DNA from: Actinokineospora diospyrosa
GTDB taxonomy: Bacteria; Actinomycetota; Actinomycetes; Mycobacteriales; Pseudonocardiaceae
Length of the DNA stretch: 64,000 nt
NCBI RefSeq assembly: GCF_024171925.1
Contig: NZ_JAMTCO010000001.1
Span: 310,001 to 374,000 of the forward strand
Reading direction: 5' to 3'
Part shown: positions 50,448 to 59,188 of the stretch, piece by piece
How the letters are laid out: each line of letters opens with the position of its first letter
Position numbering within the stretch: position 1 is the first letter of the stretch
Program-made: the position numbers and the translations under genes
The notes under the pieces: model-generated
The model's input: the letters and a program-made list of their open reading frames with translations, nothing else
What the model was told of the DNA's origin: nothing
Databases searched by the model: none

Positions 50448-53087
50448 ATGGGGAGCACCGCACCGGGCTGGTCGGACGCCGCCGGGCTGCTCGGCGGGCT
50501 CCCCGTGGTCGTGTGGACCGCCGACGCGGGCACCGGGCGGCTGAGCTTCGTGTCCGCGCGGGTCGAGGCCCTGCTGGGGTACCCGCGCGAGGCCTGGCTG
50601 GCCGACCCGGGGTTCTGGGCGAGCGTGGTGCACCCGGAGGACCGCGCCGCCGCCGTCGCGGCCAGGGCCGCGCTCACCGACCACGAACTGGACCTGCGGG
50701 TGGTCGCCGCCGACGGCTCGGTGCTGTGGCTGCACGACGTCGTGCACGTGGAGCGCGCCGCCGACGGCACCCCGGTCGGCCTGCGCGGGGTCTCCCTCGA
50801 CATCACCGCGCGCCGGGCCGCGCACGAGCGGGAGCGCTTCCTCGGTGCCGTGGAGCGCGAACTGCAGCCGCTCGACGACGCCGAGGAGGTCATCCAGACC
50901 GCGGCCCGCAGGCTGGGCGCGCACCTGGGCGCCGACCGCTGCGCGTACGCCAGGGTCGAGCCGGACGAGGACCACTTCGTGATGAGCGGCGACCACGCGA
51001 CGGGCCTGCCGCCGCTGCCCGGCCGGTTCGCCATGTCCGCGTTCGGCGCGGGCGCGCTCACCGCCATGCGCGCGGGGCTGCCGTGGGTGGTCGTCGACGC
51101 CGAGGACGACCCGCGGCTGGTGGCCGCCGACCTCGACGCCTACCGGGTCACCGGGATCCGCGCGGTGACCTGCGTGCCGCTGCGCAAGGCGGGCCGGTTC
51201 GTCGCCGCGATGGCCGTGCACCAGGCGACACCGCGGGCTTGGACCGCCGAGGAGGTCGACACCGTAGGCGTGGTGGTCGCGCGCTGCTGGGAGACCCTGC
51301 AGCGGGTGCACGCCGGTCGTGCGCTGCGCGAGAGCGAGCAGCGGTACCGGATGCTGTTCGAGCGGGCCACCGACGGCGTGTGGGTCGTGGACGAGCAGCT
51401 GCGCTACGTCGAGGTCAACCCGGCCGGGTGCGCGTTGTTCGGCGCGACCCGCGTGGAGATCCTCGGTCGCACGATCCAGGACTTCGTCGCCGTCGAGGAG
51501 GCCGGGCGGCTGCAGGAGCTGTGGCGCAGGCTCACCGCCGGTGACGTCGCGACCGAGGTGTGGGAGGTCCGCCGCGGCGACGGCGGCGTGGTGGCGCTGG
51601 AGCTGAGCATCCAGGCGACCCCGGCCGGGGTGCAGGCCATCGGGCGCGACGTGACCGCGCGCAGGCGGGCCGAGGAGGAGCGCGAGCTGCTGCTGCGCCG
51701 CGAGCACGAGATCGCCGAGGCGCTGCAGCACAGCCTGCTGCCGCGCGAGCTCCCCGGTCTGGCCCGCTTGGCGACCGCGGCCCGCTACCTGCCCGCCGCC
51801 CGGCACGCCCAGGCGGGCGGCGACTGGTACGAGGTGCTGCCGCTGACCCACACCGTGGTGGCCCTCTCGGTCGGTGACGTCGTCGGCAAGGGACCGACCG
51901 CGGCGGCGGTCATGGGTCAGCTGCGCAGCGCGCTCGCCGGGTACCTGCTCGACGGCCACTCACCCGCCGCCGCCCTGGAGCGGCTGGACGCCTTCGTGGC
52001 CCGCACCCCGGGTGCCATGGGCTCGACCTGCGCGTGCCTGACCTTCGACTGGGCGAGCGGGCTGCTGCGCTGGTCGCTGGCCGGGCACCCGCCGCCGCTG
52101 CTGGTCGACGGGCAGGTGGGCTACCTCGCCGGGGCCGCCGGACCGGTGCTCGGCGTGGCCGGGCGGGGGCCGTACCGGGAGGGGGAGGCGACCCTGCGAC
52201 CCGGCGCCTCGGTGCTGCTCTACACCGACGGCCTGGTCGAACGCCCCGGCACGGTGATCGACACCGGCCTGGCCCGGTTGGCCGAGGAGGCCGCCGCGGG
52301 GGCCGGGCTGGACCCGGAGAGCCTCGCCACCCGCGTCACGACCGCCCTGCTCGACGGCGGCCAAGGCGACGACGTGGCGCTGGTCGTCGCCCGGTTCATC
52401 CCGCCGCCGCTGCTGGCGCGTGACCTGCCCGCAGTGGTCGCCGAGCTCGGGCCGCTGCGCGCCGCCGTAGACCACTGGGCCGACGCGGCAGGTCTACCGC
52501 GAGCTGTTCGCAATGACCTTCACCTGGCCCTCGGCGAGGCTGCCGCCAACGCGGTGGAACACGCCTACCCCGGAGACGCGGGCACCTTCGACGTCGAAGT
52601 GTCCCGCGCCCCCGACGGCGCCATCGTCGCCGAAGTCCGCGACCGGGGCCGCTGGCGCCCCGAACCCCCCGACAACACCCACCGCGGCCGCGGCGTCGAC
52701 ATGATCCACGAACTCGCCGAAGCCGTGTCCTACAAACGAGGTCCCACCGGCACCACCGTCGGCTTCCGCGTCACGGGCGCGGGCACGCACCCGATGCTGC
52801 CCGTGGTCGACCCGCACGCGGCGGCGACCGCGATCGAACTCACCGGCTCGCTCGACTTGCCGGGCGTGTCCACCTGGCGATCGGCGTTGCTGGCCAAGGC
52901 ATCGGCTGGGCCGGTCGTGCTGGATCTCTCCACTGTGGACTACATGAGCAGCGCGGGAGTGGCGTTGTTGCTGGAGGTGGCGGCTGTCGCCCCGGTGACT
53001 GTCGTGGTGGCGGAGGGGAGTGGTCCCGCCCGAATCCTTGCGGTGTCGGGGTTGGTTGAGCTCCTGGCTGTGCGGTACGCGCGTTAG
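50448..53087 (+). CDS. PAS-GAF-PAS-PP2C (SpoIIE)-HATPase-STAS multidomain phosphatase
   Basis: About 879 residues. PAS 1 (15-125), GAF (about 140-285), PAS 2 (about 295-415), PP2C/SpoIIE phosphatase (about 430-650: AGGDWYEVLPL, SVGDVVGKGPTAAAVMGQLRSAL, LLYTDGLVERPG, GDDVALVVARF), an anti-sigma-factor-type HATPase (DLHLALGEAAANAVEHAYPG), and a C-terminal STAS domain (LDLSTVDYMSSAGVALLLE) with a Ser at the phosphorylation site. One protein thus carries phosphatase, switch kinase and antagonist modules of a partner-switching system for an alternative sigma factor. ATG at 50448 preferred (GGAGG 10 bp upstream); GTG at 50439 is too close to it. The 3' end overlaps the MFS gene by 4 bp, tail to tail. 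Confidence 0.93.
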   Translation: MGSTAPGWSDAAGLLGGLPVVVWTADAGTGRLSFVSARVEALLGYPREAWLADPGFWASVVHPEDRAAAVAARAALTDHELDLRVVAADGSVLWLHDVVHVERAADGTPVGLRGVSLDITARRAAHERERFLGAVERELQPLDDAEEVIQTAARRLGAHLGADRCAYARVEPDEDHFVMSGDHATGLPPLPGRFAMSAFGAGALTAMRAGLPWVVVDAEDDPRLVAADLDAYRVTGIRAVTCVPLRKAGRFVAAMAVHQATPRAWTAEEVDTVGVVVARCWETLQRVHAGRALRESEQRYRMLFERATDGVWVVDEQLRYVEVNPAGCALFGATRVEILGRTIQDFVAVEEAGRLQELWRRLTAGDVATEVWEVRRGDGGVVALELSIQATPAGVQAIGRDVTARRRAEEERELLLRREHEIAEALQHSLLPRELPGLARLATAARYLPAARHAQAGGDWYEVLPLTHTVVALSVGDVVGKGPTAAAVMGQLRSALAGYLLDGHSPAAALERLDAFVARTPGAMGSTCACLTFDWASGLLRWSLAGHPPPLLVDGQVGYLAGAAGPVLGVAGRGPYREGEATLRPGASVLLYTDGLVERPGTVIDTGLARLAEEAAAGAGLDPESLATRVTTALLDGGQGDDVALVVARFIPPPLLARDLPAVVAELGPLRAAVDHWADAAGLPRAVRNDLHLALGEAAANAVEHAYPGDAGTFDVEVSRAPDGAIVAEVRDRGRWRPEPPDNTHRGRGVDMIHELAEAVSYKRGPTGTTVGFRVTGAGTHPMLPVVDPHAAATAIELTGSLDLPGVSTWRSALLAKASAGPVVLDLSTVDYMSSAGVALLLEVAAVAPVTVVVAEGSGPARILAVSGLVELLAVRYAR

Positions 53088-54196
53088 GGCTGTGTTGTGC
53101 CGGCCAGGTGAGGGGTGCGGTGCCGGGCGGTCCAGAGGGCGGCTAGGAGACCGAGGACGGCGTAGGTGGTGAGGGCTAAGGGGATCGTCGTCGGGTGTTG
53201 GGGGCTGGCAACTAGGCCGACCAAGAGCGGGTGCAGCGCGCTGCCGAGCATGCTGCAAGTCAGCAGGGCCGAGCCCGCTAAGTGCGCGTGCGGGGTGAGG
53301 TGCGCCAGCCAGGCCAGGGCGGTGGGGATGATCGGGGCCAGGCCGAGGCCCGCGATGGCGTAGCCGACGACCGCCAGCGGCGGGTGGGTCGCCAGGAGGA
53401 GTCCGGCGGTGGTGACGGCGAAGGCGGTGGGGACGATCACCGCGGGCCGGGTGGCCACGAGCGGCACCAGCAGCCGACCGACCGCCAAGCCCGCCCAGAA
53501 CAGGGCCGTCAGCCGCGCGGCCGTGTCCGGCGCGGTGCCGGTCCAGGTCAGGTGGGTGCCCGCCCACGCGCCCGCCGAGGTCTCCACCCCCGCGTACAGG
53601 AACCCGATCAGGGCGAACGGCGCGAGCAGCACGACCGTCGCGCGCCCCACCGGCGGTGTCGGGGGGCGTTCGCGGACCGCCCCGGACACCAGCGGCACCG
53701 ACAGCGCGACCACGGCCGCGATCGACATCAGGGCGGTCGACGCGCTGAGGCCCGCCACCAGCAGCGGCGCCGCGATCGCGCCGACGCCGAACATGGCGTT
53801 GACCAGGTTCGCCAGCAGCACCCCGCGCGGTCCGGCGGCGTAGGTGGTGTTCAGGTGCAGCGCCACCCCGCCGAACCCCACCCCGGCGACCAGGGCGCTG
53901 ACCAGCAGGAACCCCCAGTTCGGCGCCTGCGCCGCGCCCACCAGGCCGCAGCCGAACGCGGCCAGCAGCCCGGCCAGGGTCGGCCTCGGCGGTAAGTACC
54001 GGGCGGCGAGACCGCAGCCGAGGACCGCCACCAGCGCGCCGAGGTTGAACGCGCTGATGACCTCCTCGCCGCCGGTCGGCCCCAGGTCGTAGCGCTGCCG
54101 CAACTGCGGCAGCGCCGCACCCCACGCCGCCGCCGAGGCGCCGAGCGCCAGGAACACCGCGAACGCGGACGGCAGCGTCCACAGTGGTCGGCGCAC
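53084..54196 (-). CDS. MFS transporter
   Basis: 370 residues from GTG 54196 (AGGGAAG 7 bp upstream); an in-frame ATG at 54241 would add 15 polar residues that seem non-native. About 12 hydrophobic segments. Starts LPSAFAVFLALGASAAAWGAALPQLRQRYDL, typical of the YbjJ/fucose-permease-like branch. Divergent from a ROK-family regulator with 72 bp between the starts, so probable control by ROK and a sugar or sugar-derived cargo; substrate is inferred only. Confidence 0.85.
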   Translation of the reverse strand: MRRPLWTLPSAFAVFLALGASAAAWGAALPQLRQRYDLGPTGGEEVISAFNLGALVAVLGCGLAARYLPPRPTLAGLLAAFGCGLVGAAQAPNWGFLLVSALVAGVGFGGVALHLNTTYAAGPRGVLLANLVNAMFGVGAIAAPLLVAGLSASTALMSIAAVVALSVPLVSGAVRERPPTPPVGRATVVLLAPFALIGFLYAGVETSAGAWAGTHLTWTGTAPDTAARLTALFWAGLAVGRLLVPLVATRPAVIVPTAFAVTTAGLLLATHPPLAVVGYAIAGLGLAPIIPTALAWLAHLTPHAHLAGSALLTCSMLGSALHPLLVGLVASPQHPTTIPLALTTYAVLGLLAALWTARHRTPHLAGTTQP

Positions 54197-54268
54197 CGGC
54201 TCACTTCCCTTTTTGTCCCAGGACTGGATAAAATCAGACATCGCCAACGGTAGGCGAAGGAGACGCCC
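54197..54268. promoter_or_regulatory. divergent MFS/ROK promoter region
   Basis: 72 bp between divergent starts. AT-rich TGGATAAAATC (54225-54235) stands out in otherwise high-GC DNA and may be the promoter or ROK operator. GGCGAAGGAGACG before 54269 is the ROK gene's SD. Confidence 0.45.
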
Positions 54269-55393
54269 GTGCAAAGCCCCGCTAGACCCACCGCGGTGAC
54301 CCGGCTGCTGCGGCTGCTGCACGACGAGGGACCCATGAGCCGCGCCACCGCGACCGCCCGGCTCGGTCTCACCAGGACGGCGACCGGTGACGCGGCGAGC
54401 TGGCTCGCCGACGCCGGGGTGCTCGCCGCCACCGTCGCCGAGCCCGCGGGCCGCGGTCGCCCGTCGCCGACGCTGGGGTTCGCCGAGCACGGGCCGGTGG
54501 TGCTCGCGGTGCACCTGCGGCCGCGCCGGGCGGAGGTGGCGGTCGTCGGGCTCGGCTCGGGCCTGCTGGAGCAGTGCGGGTTCGCCCTACCCGCGCAGGG
54601 GCCGCGCGCCGTGCTCAAAGCCCTGGCCGGTCGGCTCGCGGCGCTGGCACGACAACACGCGCGACCGCTGGTCGGGGTCGGGATCGGCCTGGCCGGGATG
54701 ACCCGCCCGGGCGGGGTGGTGCGCAACGCGGTGCACTTCGGCTGGACCGACGTCCCCGCGCAGGACCTGCTCCAGTCGATGCTGCCCGACGGCCCGGCGG
54801 TGCGGGTCGCCACCGACTCCGGCCTGACCGCCCTCGCCGAACAGCGCCGCGGCGCGGGCCGGGGCGAGGGCCCGGTCCTGGTTCTGGTCGGCGGGCACAC
54901 GGGCATCGGCGGCGCACTGGTGGGCGCGCGCTCGCACGTCCTGGAACCCGGGCACCTGTCCATCGACCGCAAGGGCCTCCCGTGCCCGTGCGGTCAACGC
55001 GGCTGCCTGGAGCTCTACGCCGACGGCCGCGCGGTGGCCAGGAACGCGGGGGTCCCGGTGGACCACCTGCCGCACGTGCTGGCCCGCGCCGAGGCGGGTG
55101 CCGCCCGCGAGACCAGGGCGGTGCTGACCGCCGCCGACCACCTCGGCACCGGCCTGGTCAACCTGCTCAACGTCCTGTCCCCGACGAAGGTCGTCCTCAC
55201 CGGCTTCCTGGCCGACCTGCACCGCCTCGGCGGCGACCGCATCCGCGAACAACTGGGCCGATCGGTGGTCGCCCGCGCGGACGCCACCCCGGTCGTGGTC
55301 GGCGAGGTGGCGGGCCCGGTTCTGGTCGGCGCGGCCGAACTGGCCTTCGAGGACTTCCTGACCCGGCCCGCTGACCACTGTGGACTCACCTGA
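54269..55393 (+). CDS. ROK-family transcriptional regulator
   Basis: 374 residues. N-terminal winged HTH (LLRLLHDEGPMSRATATARLGLTRTATGDAASWL) then a sugar-kinase-like ROK domain with LVGGHTGIGGALV and zinc motif PCPCGQRGCLELYADG. The catalytic Asp/ATP loop DGPAVRVATDSGL is seen. GTG at 54269 with AAGGAGA upstream. Faces the MFS gene, a usual layout for ROK repressor-transporter pairs. Confidence 0.92.
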   Translation: MQSPARPTAVTRLLRLLHDEGPMSRATATARLGLTRTATGDAASWLADAGVLAATVAEPAGRGRPSPTLGFAEHGPVVLAVHLRPRRAEVAVVGLGSGLLEQCGFALPAQGPRAVLKALAGRLAALARQHARPLVGVGIGLAGMTRPGGVVRNAVHFGWTDVPAQDLLQSMLPDGPAVRVATDSGLTALAEQRRGAGRGEGPVLVLVGGHTGIGGALVGARSHVLEPGHLSIDRKGLPCPCGQRGCLELYADGRAVARNAGVPVDHLPHVLARAEAGAARETRAVLTAADHLGTGLVNLLNVLSPTKVVLTGFLADLHRLGGDRIREQLGRSVVARADATPVVVGEVAGPVLVGAAELAFEDFLTRPADHCGLT

Positions 55394-55466
55394 TCGTGGT
55401 TGAACCCGCGCCACCGGTGGTACGTGTCCCACATCTCGCCCTGTCGCCAACTCCCCGGAGTGCGCC

Positions 55467-55598
55467 ATGCCGACCACCGCACCGACCACCCCCCACCCCA
55501 CCACCCCCATGGACGACGCCGAATACGACGACCTCTGCGCCTGCCGCTGCGGTCGCCTACCAGGCACCCACTCCGCGGGCCAGTGCACCCAACGCTGA
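55467..55598 (+). CDS. 43-residue Cys-containing microprotein
   Basis: A Pro/Thr-rich head (MPTTAPTTPHPTTP) then DDAEYDDLCACRCGRLPGTHSAGQCTQR, with four Cys in a CxCxC...C pattern plus a His, which could bind zinc or an Fe-S cluster. ATG at 55467 with CCGGAG 6 bp upstream; 73 bp after the ROK gene. Too short to assign; it could be spurious, but the SD and Cys clustering favour a real gene. Confidence 0.4.
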   Translation: MPTTAPTTPHPTTPMDDAEYDDLCACRCGRLPGTHSAGQCTQR

Positions 55599-55669
55599 CC
55601 TTCGATCGCGCGCTCGTCACGGGTCTGCAGCTCGCGGCTGAGGAACCCTAGCTACTGCGGGCGAGCGGG

Positions 55670-55692
55670 CCTGACGCCATGGCGCCGTCAGG
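55670..55692. terminator. hairpin after the TauE-type gene
   Basis: CCTGACG / CGTCAGG stem with a 9-nt GC-rich loop that may pair partly (CCATGG), 9 bp downstream of the TauE-type stop on the minus strand. Confidence 0.55.
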
Positions 55693-55700
55693 GGACTCTG

Positions 55701-56465
55701 CTAGCGAACCGCTGACAGGGTCAGGTCGGCGAGCATGGCTACTGCGACCAGTACCAGCACGACGCCGAAGGCGCGGCGTAGTAGGACTGGGGATAGTGAG
55801 ATCGACAGTCGTCGGCCGTCCCAGGCGGCTAGGACGGCGGCTGCGGTGAAGGGGGCGATCACCGACCACTGGGGGCCGGTGGGGCCGGTGGCCAGGCGGG
55901 CGCCGAGGGCGACTGCCGAATTGACCGCGATGACCAGCAGGCTGGTGCCGATCGCCACGCGCATCCGCAGTGAGAGTGCGCCCACCAGGGCGGGCACCGC
56001 GAGGAACCCGCCGCCGACGCCCAGTAAGCCGGTTACCGCGCCGAGTCCGGCGCCCGCCCCCACCGCCCGCGCCGCGCGCACCGGCCGTGGACCATCCACA
56101 GTGGACTCGGTTGGCGCGCCCCCGATCATCGCCACCGCCGCGGCGATGGCCAGCAGGGCGAAAGCCGCCGTCAGCGACCACGCGGGCAGGTGGGTCGACA
56201 GCACGGCGGCGCCCGCGGAGACCGGGACACCCGCGCCCGCGAACAGCAATCCCGTCCGCCAGCAGACGTCCCCGCCGCGGGCGTGCCGGGATAGCGCCGT
56301 CACCGAGGTCGCCGTCACGATCAACAAGCTCGCCGTGGCCGCCATCGAGGGCGTCATGCCGAGCAGGTACACCAACGCGGGTACGGCCAGCACACCTCCA
56401 CCGCCACCGAGCGTGCCCATCGCGAACCCGACCACCCCGCCCGCCGCCAGCGCCGTGAGGATCAT
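55701..56465 (-). CDS. TauE/SafE-type sulfite/sulfonate exporter
   Basis: 254 residues with 7-8 membrane segments. The two-fold TauE signatures are VVGFAMGTLGGGGGVLAVPALVYLLG near the start and GLGAVTGLLGVGGGFLAVPALVGAL near the middle. ATG at 56465 with GGGGGGCGAGG upstream. It belongs to the sulfur operon SQR-like / persulfide dioxygenase-rhodanese / TauE and would export sulfite or thiosulfate produced by the enzymes. The leader region is a scar of a duplication (next entry). Confidence 0.9.
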   Translation of the reverse strand: MILTALAAGGVVGFAMGTLGGGGGVLAVPALVYLLGMTPSMAATASLLIVTATSVTALSRHARGGDVCWRTGLLFAGAGVPVSAGAAVLSTHLPAWSLTAAFALLAIAAAVAMIGGAPTESTVDGPRPVRAARAVGAGAGLGAVTGLLGVGGGFLAVPALVGALSLRMRVAIGTSLLVIAVNSAVALGARLATGPTGPQWSVIAPFTAAAVLAAWDGRRLSISLSPVLLRRAFGVVLVLVAVAMLADLTLSAVR

Positions 56466-56613
56466 CCTCGCCCCCCGGAGGCCACTCTCAGCCGCTGGCC
56501 GGTAGGACTCGGGCCGAGTAGCCGTCCGCGCAGAACGCCACGGTGGGCTTGTCCTCCGCGTGTGTCGATGGTGAGTCCGACCACCCTGCCTGCCGCTAGC
56601 GTCGTGGGGGTCA
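56466..56613 (-). pseudogene. remnants of a second TauE 5' end and a second rhodanese 3' end
   Basis: Read on the minus strand, the ATGA junction at the end of the dioxygenase-rhodanese gene opens a frame MTPTTLAAGRVVGLTIDTRGG, clearly homologous to the TauE start MILTALAAGGVVGFAMGTLGG. After about 20 codons it breaks off. A second block, EDKPTVAFCADGYSARVLPASG and stop, matches the rhodanese active-site segment DRPTVVFCAGGYRSS. Then the intact TauE begins. The order rhodanese - TauE' - 'rhodanese - TauE shows a tandem duplication of the gene pair followed by internal deletion. Confidence 0.75.
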
Positions 56614-57963
56614 TCCGCGCTCCCCGGCAACTGTCGGTAAGTCGCTGTCTGTCCAGGCCGAGAAGCCGCCCGCCAGGTCTGCGACATCGGCGAAACCGTT
56701 GGCGCGCAATGTCGAAGCAGCGACCGAGGATCGGTAGCCGCCTGCGCAGAACACCACTGTTGGCCGGTCGCGGTCCAGTTCGTCCAGTCGCGCCAGCAAC
56801 TCCGGTAGTGGGATCAGCACTGCCCCGGTGATGGTGCCCGATGACTCGACTTCACCCGGACCGCGCACATCCACCAACTGCCGCTCACTCGCCACCAGTG
56901 CCAACTCCAGCGCGCTCAACCGCGTGGCGCGGCGCACCGCTTGTGGGCGGGTGTATCCGCGGACTCGGTCGAATCCAATGCGTGCCAACCGGTTGCGGGA
57001 CTCCATCGCTTGTTCCGGCTCGCACACCAGCACGATCTCGTCCTCGGCCCCCAACACCGTCCCCGCGATCTCCGCGTACCGCCCGCCGAGCCCAACGTTC
57101 ACCGACTCTGGTAGGTGCCCGGCGGCGAACTCCTCTGGGTCTCGCGTGTCCAAAAACACCGAACCCTCCACAGCGGACACTTCAGGTACAGGATCGTGCT
57201 CATCGAAGATCGGCCGAGAAGCGCGGTTTCGGCCTGCCGCGTAAGCGAAGTAGCGCGGTGCCGTCGGCTGTCCCGCGCACACCGCGCGCACGAACTCCCG
57301 CTCCGTGGTTGACGCCAACGCGTAGTTGGTGCGCCGCTGCTCGCCGATGGTGCCGATCGTCGCCGTCGACAGGTTCTTCCCGCATGCCGACCCGGCCCCG
57401 TGACCGGGAAAGACCCGCGTCTCATCGGGCAGCTCCAACAACCGCCGCGTGGAACGGTAGAGCGCCGAGGCGAGTTCCCGTGCGCTCCACCCGTTGCTGG
57501 ACAGCAGATCCGGCCGCCCGACGTCGCCCAGGAACAGGGTGTCGCCGGTCAGCACGCCGTAGGGCACTTCGTCGTCGGCGTGCTCGCGCAGGACCAGGCA
57601 GATCGACTCCGGTGTGTGCCCGGGTGTGTGCAGGACCTCCAGGTCCACCTCGCCCAACGAGATCCGCCGCCGGTCGACCAGGCGGTGCACCGGGAAGTCC
57701 AGCTCCGCCGCGCTCCCGTACCCGATCACCGCCCCGGTCGCCTCGGCCAGTTCGAGGTGGCCGGACAGGAAGTCCGCGTGCACGTGCGTCTCCAGCACCC
57801 ACTCGATCCGCAGCCCCAGGGCCTTGGCGTCGGCGAGGTAGGTCCCGATGTCGCGGCGCGGGTCGATCACCGCGGCCCGCCTGCCGCGCCGGTCGCCGAC
57901 CAGGTAGGACGCCTGGGAGAGGCACTCGGTGTAGTACTGGGCGAAGACCAGGTTCGAGGTCAT
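56611..57963 (-). CDS. persulfide dioxygenase-like metallo-beta-lactamase with two rhodanese domains
   Basis: 450 residues. Residues 1-240: MBL fold with THVHADFLSGH (H60, H62, D64, H69), HTPGHTPES and FPGHGAGSACG, the ETHE1/sulfur-dioxygenase pattern, in which a mononuclear Fe oxidises glutathione- or mycothiol-type persulfide to sulfite. Then two rhodanese modules, each with a candidate active-site Cys: VFLDTRDPEEFAAGHLPESVNVG with VLVCEPEQA, and LVDVRGPGEVESSGTITGA with VVFCAGGYRSS. The ATG is overlapped by the SQR-like stop (ATGA), so the two are coupled. Produces or shuttles sulfane sulfur; TauE would export sulfite. Confidence 0.9.
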   Translation of the reverse strand: MTSNLVFAQYYTECLSQASYLVGDRRGRRAAVIDPRRDIGTYLADAKALGLRIEWVLETHVHADFLSGHLELAEATGAVIGYGSAAELDFPVHRLVDRRRISLGEVDLEVLHTPGHTPESICLVLREHADDEVPYGVLTGDTLFLGDVGRPDLLSSNGWSARELASALYRSTRRLLELPDETRVFPGHGAGSACGKNLSTATIGTIGEQRRTNYALASTTEREFVRAVCAGQPTAPRYFAYAAGRNRASRPIFDEHDPVPEVSAVEGSVFLDTRDPEEFAAGHLPESVNVGLGGRYAEIAGTVLGAEDEIVLVCEPEQAMESRNRLARIGFDRVRGYTRPQAVRRATRLSALELALVASERQLVDVRGPGEVESSGTITGAVLIPLPELLARLDELDRDRPTVVFCAGGYRSSVAASTLRANGFADVADLAGGFSAWTDSDLPTVAGERG

Positions 57964-59108
57964 GCGCGCCCGCGCAGCATCAGGTTCCAGTACAGGAACG
58001 GCAGTCCGTAGCGCTTGAGGTACCACATGTCCGTGCGCTCCCGCACCGTGTTGATCACCGGTATCGACGGCGTCGGGCGCATCGTGTAGTCGAACTCGGC
58101 CAGCAGCATCCGGCGGCGCGCGGTCGTCAGCGGGCAGGACGCGTACCCGCCGTAGCTCGCGGTGGGTTCCTGCCCGCGCCGGACCGCCAGCAGGTTCGCC
58201 ACCACGACCGGGGCCTGCTTGCGGATCGCCGCCCCGGTCTTGGAGTTCGGCGTGGACCCGGCGTCGCCGAGGGCGAAGACCTCGGGGTACCGGACGTGGC
58301 GCAGGGTGTGCTTGTCCACCTCGACGTAGCCGTTCGCGCCTGCCAGCGGACCGCTCTTGATCCAGTCCGGCGCGCTCTGCGGCGGCACCAGGTGGGCCAT
58401 CGCGTACGGCAGCGCCGTCCCGTCGCTGAGCACCACCGAACCGTCGCGGACCTCGGTCACCTCGGTGGACAGGTGCGTGGTGATCCCGTAGCGGCGCACC
58501 ACGCCCGCCAGCACCTCGGCGAACTCCGGCACCCCGAACAGCGCGGGCGTCGGCAGCACCAGGTGGATGTCGATGTCGCGCAGCACGCCCTGCTCGCGCC
58601 AGTAGTCGGCGGCGAGGTACGCGATCTTCTGCGGCGCCCCCGCGCACTTGATCGGCCCCGACGGCATCGCGAAGACGGCGGACCCGCGCCGGGTGCGCCG
58701 GATCAGGTCCCACGTCCGGGGCGCCAGTTCGGCGCTGTAGTTGCTCGACGCCGAGCCGGTGAGCGAGTCGGTGAGACCGGGCACCTCGTCCCAGTCGAGC
58801 TGGATGCCCGGGCAGACGACGAGCTGGTCGTAGCCGAGGTCCGTGCCGTCGTCCAAGCGCACCCGCCGGGCGTCCGGGTCGATCCCCACCGCGGCGCGGC
58901 GCACCCAGGTGACCCCCTTGGGCACCACCGACGCCTGCGGCCGCGCGCTCTCCCGCAGCGGCGCCCGGCCACCGCCGACCAGCGTCCACAGCGGCTGGTA
59001 GTGGTGCGTGTCGGCCGGATCGATCAGGGTGATGTCGCGCAGCCCGGCCCGCCGCAGCCGCGCCGCCACGGTGATCCCGGCTGTGCCGCCGCCCACGATC
59101 ACGACCAT
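57960..59108 (-). CDS. sulfide:quinone reductase-like FAD oxidoreductase
   Basis: 382 residues. FAD motif VVIVGGGTAGITVAARLRRAG at the start, NAD/FAD second half with VFALGDAGSTPNSKTGAAIRKQAP. KCAGAPQK near residue 160 supplies one of the redox Cys expected in the SQR type, and Y-ASCPLTT near 330 a second. The C-terminus ...MWYLKRYGLPFLYWNLMLRGRA is amphipathic, as in membrane-attached SQRs. Oxidises sulfide and passes electrons to quinone, making persulfide for the downstream dioxygenase. Start ATG at 59108 with GAGGGAGG upstream. First gene of the operon, divergent from the GntR regulator. Confidence 0.9.
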   Translation of the reverse strand: MVVIVGGGTAGITVAARLRRAGLRDITLIDPADTHHYQPLWTLVGGGRAPLRESARPQASVVPKGVTWVRRAAVGIDPDARRVRLDDGTDLGYDQLVVCPGIQLDWDEVPGLTDSLTGSASSNYSAELAPRTWDLIRRTRRGSAVFAMPSGPIKCAGAPQKIAYLAADYWREQGVLRDIDIHLVLPTPALFGVPEFAEVLAGVVRRYGITTHLSTEVTEVRDGSVVLSDGTALPYAMAHLVPPQSAPDWIKSGPLAGANGYVEVDKHTLRHVRYPEVFALGDAGSTPNSKTGAAIRKQAPVVVANLLAVRRGQEPTASYGGYASCPLTTARRRMLLAEFDYTMRPTPSIPVINTVRERTDMWYLKRYGLPFLYWNLMLRGRA

Positions 59109-59120
59109 CGTGCCTCCCTC

Positions 59121-59134
59121 AATGTTCGGACATT
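59121..59134. promoter_or_regulatory. palindrome in the SQR/GntR divergent promoter
   Basis: AATGTTCGGACATT has perfect AATGT/ACATT arms around TCGG. The nearby GGTACATTTAGCGG (59175-59188) shares ACATTTA. Candidate operator of the divergent GntR protein, placed to control the sulfur operon and itself. Confidence 0.5.
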
Positions 59135-59188
59135 TACGGTACGACCGGGCGGGTTCATCTCGGGACCAAAAGTAGGTACATTTAGCGG

